Assembly: GCA_023231425.1 (NCBI GenBank)
Contig: JALNVI010000013.1
Span: forward strand, 1-54,960
Reading direction: 5' to 3'
DNA length: 54,960 nucleotides
From: Desulforhopalus sp.
Lineage (GTDB): Bacteria; Desulfobacterota; Desulfobulbia; Desulfobulbales; Desulfocapsaceae
Shown one piece after another: positions 54,790 to 54,960 of this stretch; the stretch's first letter is position 1; every line of letters starts with the position of its first letter. The notes beneath the pieces were generated by a model. It did not search any database. It worked only from the letters and a program-made list of their open reading frames with translations, and was not told the DNA's origin. The position numbers were made by a program, and so were the translations under genes.

Positions 54790-54960
54790 TTGAATTCTGT
54801 AAAAAAGGATACTGCGGCTGCCGCTTTCCTTGAGCCAGCGGCAGATTCTCTGCCGGTAGTGGCCGAGCTGACCGAAAAAAAGAGCCGATTCCTCGCCCGT
54901 CTCTACCGTATTGAAAGCAGAGAAGAGGCCGTGGCGCGTCTCAAAGACGAGGTCGTGGCA
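54790..54960 (+). CDS. YigZ/IMPACT (UPF0029) family protein, N-terminal part
   Basis: 57 codons are visible before the window ends. The start is TTG 54790 after GAGGGGAAGACG. The segment ELTEKKSRFLARLYRIESREEA is the conserved opening of the YigZ family (...EKKSRFIA.....S.EEA). Coupled closely to the HAD gene (10 bases). Its function in bacteria is not established. Confidence 0.65.
   Translation, partial: MNSVKKDTAAAAFLEPAADSLPVVAELTEKKSRFLARLYRIESREEAVARLKDEVVA

Overview
This 55 kb chromosomal window looks like an anaerobic Gram-negative bacterium of the Desulfobacterota, probably near Desulfobulbales. This is inferred from gene content and protein character, not from a search. The Gram-negative signs are MurE with the DNPR motif of the meso-diaminopimelate type, LolC/LolD, MlaA and NagZ. 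The anaerobic signs are a one-chain pyruvate:ferredoxin oxidoreductase, a CoA-disulfide-reductase-like flavoprotein with a rhodanese tail, and a radical SAM haem-type enzyme. No rRNA or tRNA gene was seen.

Layout. Bases 1-112 hold the 3' end of an NhaA-like antiporter. Bases 830-17789 hold one dcw (division and cell wall) cluster, all on the + strand and mostly with overlapping stop/start codons: mraZ, rsmH, ftsL-like, ftsI-like, a murE-murF fusion, mraY, murD, murG, murC, murB, ftsQ, ftsA, ftsZ. Two things are odd. ftsW is missing from its usual place (murD and murG overlap by one base). The FtsI protein keeps its fold, dimerisation region and PASTA domain but has lost all three transpeptidase motifs (SxxK, SxN, KTG). 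Precursor synthesis (MurB-G, MraY) looks complete, so the septal polymerase/crosslinker pair of this locus seems to be replaced or located elsewhere. The cluster starts with a candidate promoter whose spacer is a run of 12 C, followed by three 10-bp-spaced MraZ boxes.

Bases 18170-32700 carry an orphan histidine kinase, the CoA-disulfide reductase-like enzyme, a PHP phosphatase with a small coupled gene, a YkgJ-like cysteine-cluster protein, a beta-carbonic anhydrase, PFOR, two small proteins, NagZ and a conserved hypothetical. Bases 32823-36696 carry a UvrD/PcrA helicase, FolC and an HNH protein. Bases 36756-38431 carry two PEGA lipoproteins and a 50-residue small protein gene. Bases 38773-42893 are a tightly overlapped minus-strand operon: radical SAM haem-type enzyme, HemE, HD hydrolase, GlnQ-like ATPase, LysE-like exporter. 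Bases 43451-48352 carry hisD, rsmG, leuB, a divergent PRPP synthetase-like gene and mlaA. Bases 49636-53855 carry lolD, lolC/E, lysS and a Nudix hydrolase (minus strand). The window ends with a HAD phosphatase and the start of a YigZ-family gene.

The main unexplained structure is a dispersed non-coding element of about 150-185 bp with short inverted ends (AGGGTACCTTGAATAATC-like). I count fourteen full, nested, truncated or ends-only copies. Most lie within about 110 bases downstream of a stop codon, and three sit exactly between a gene and its intrinsic terminator (ftsZ, the ykgJ-like gene, mlaA). One lies inside the dcw operon between ftsI and murEF. Two copies carry, or adjoin, a second repeat family at the same internal position. 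It looks like a MITE-like or REP-like family; no transposase is present in the window.
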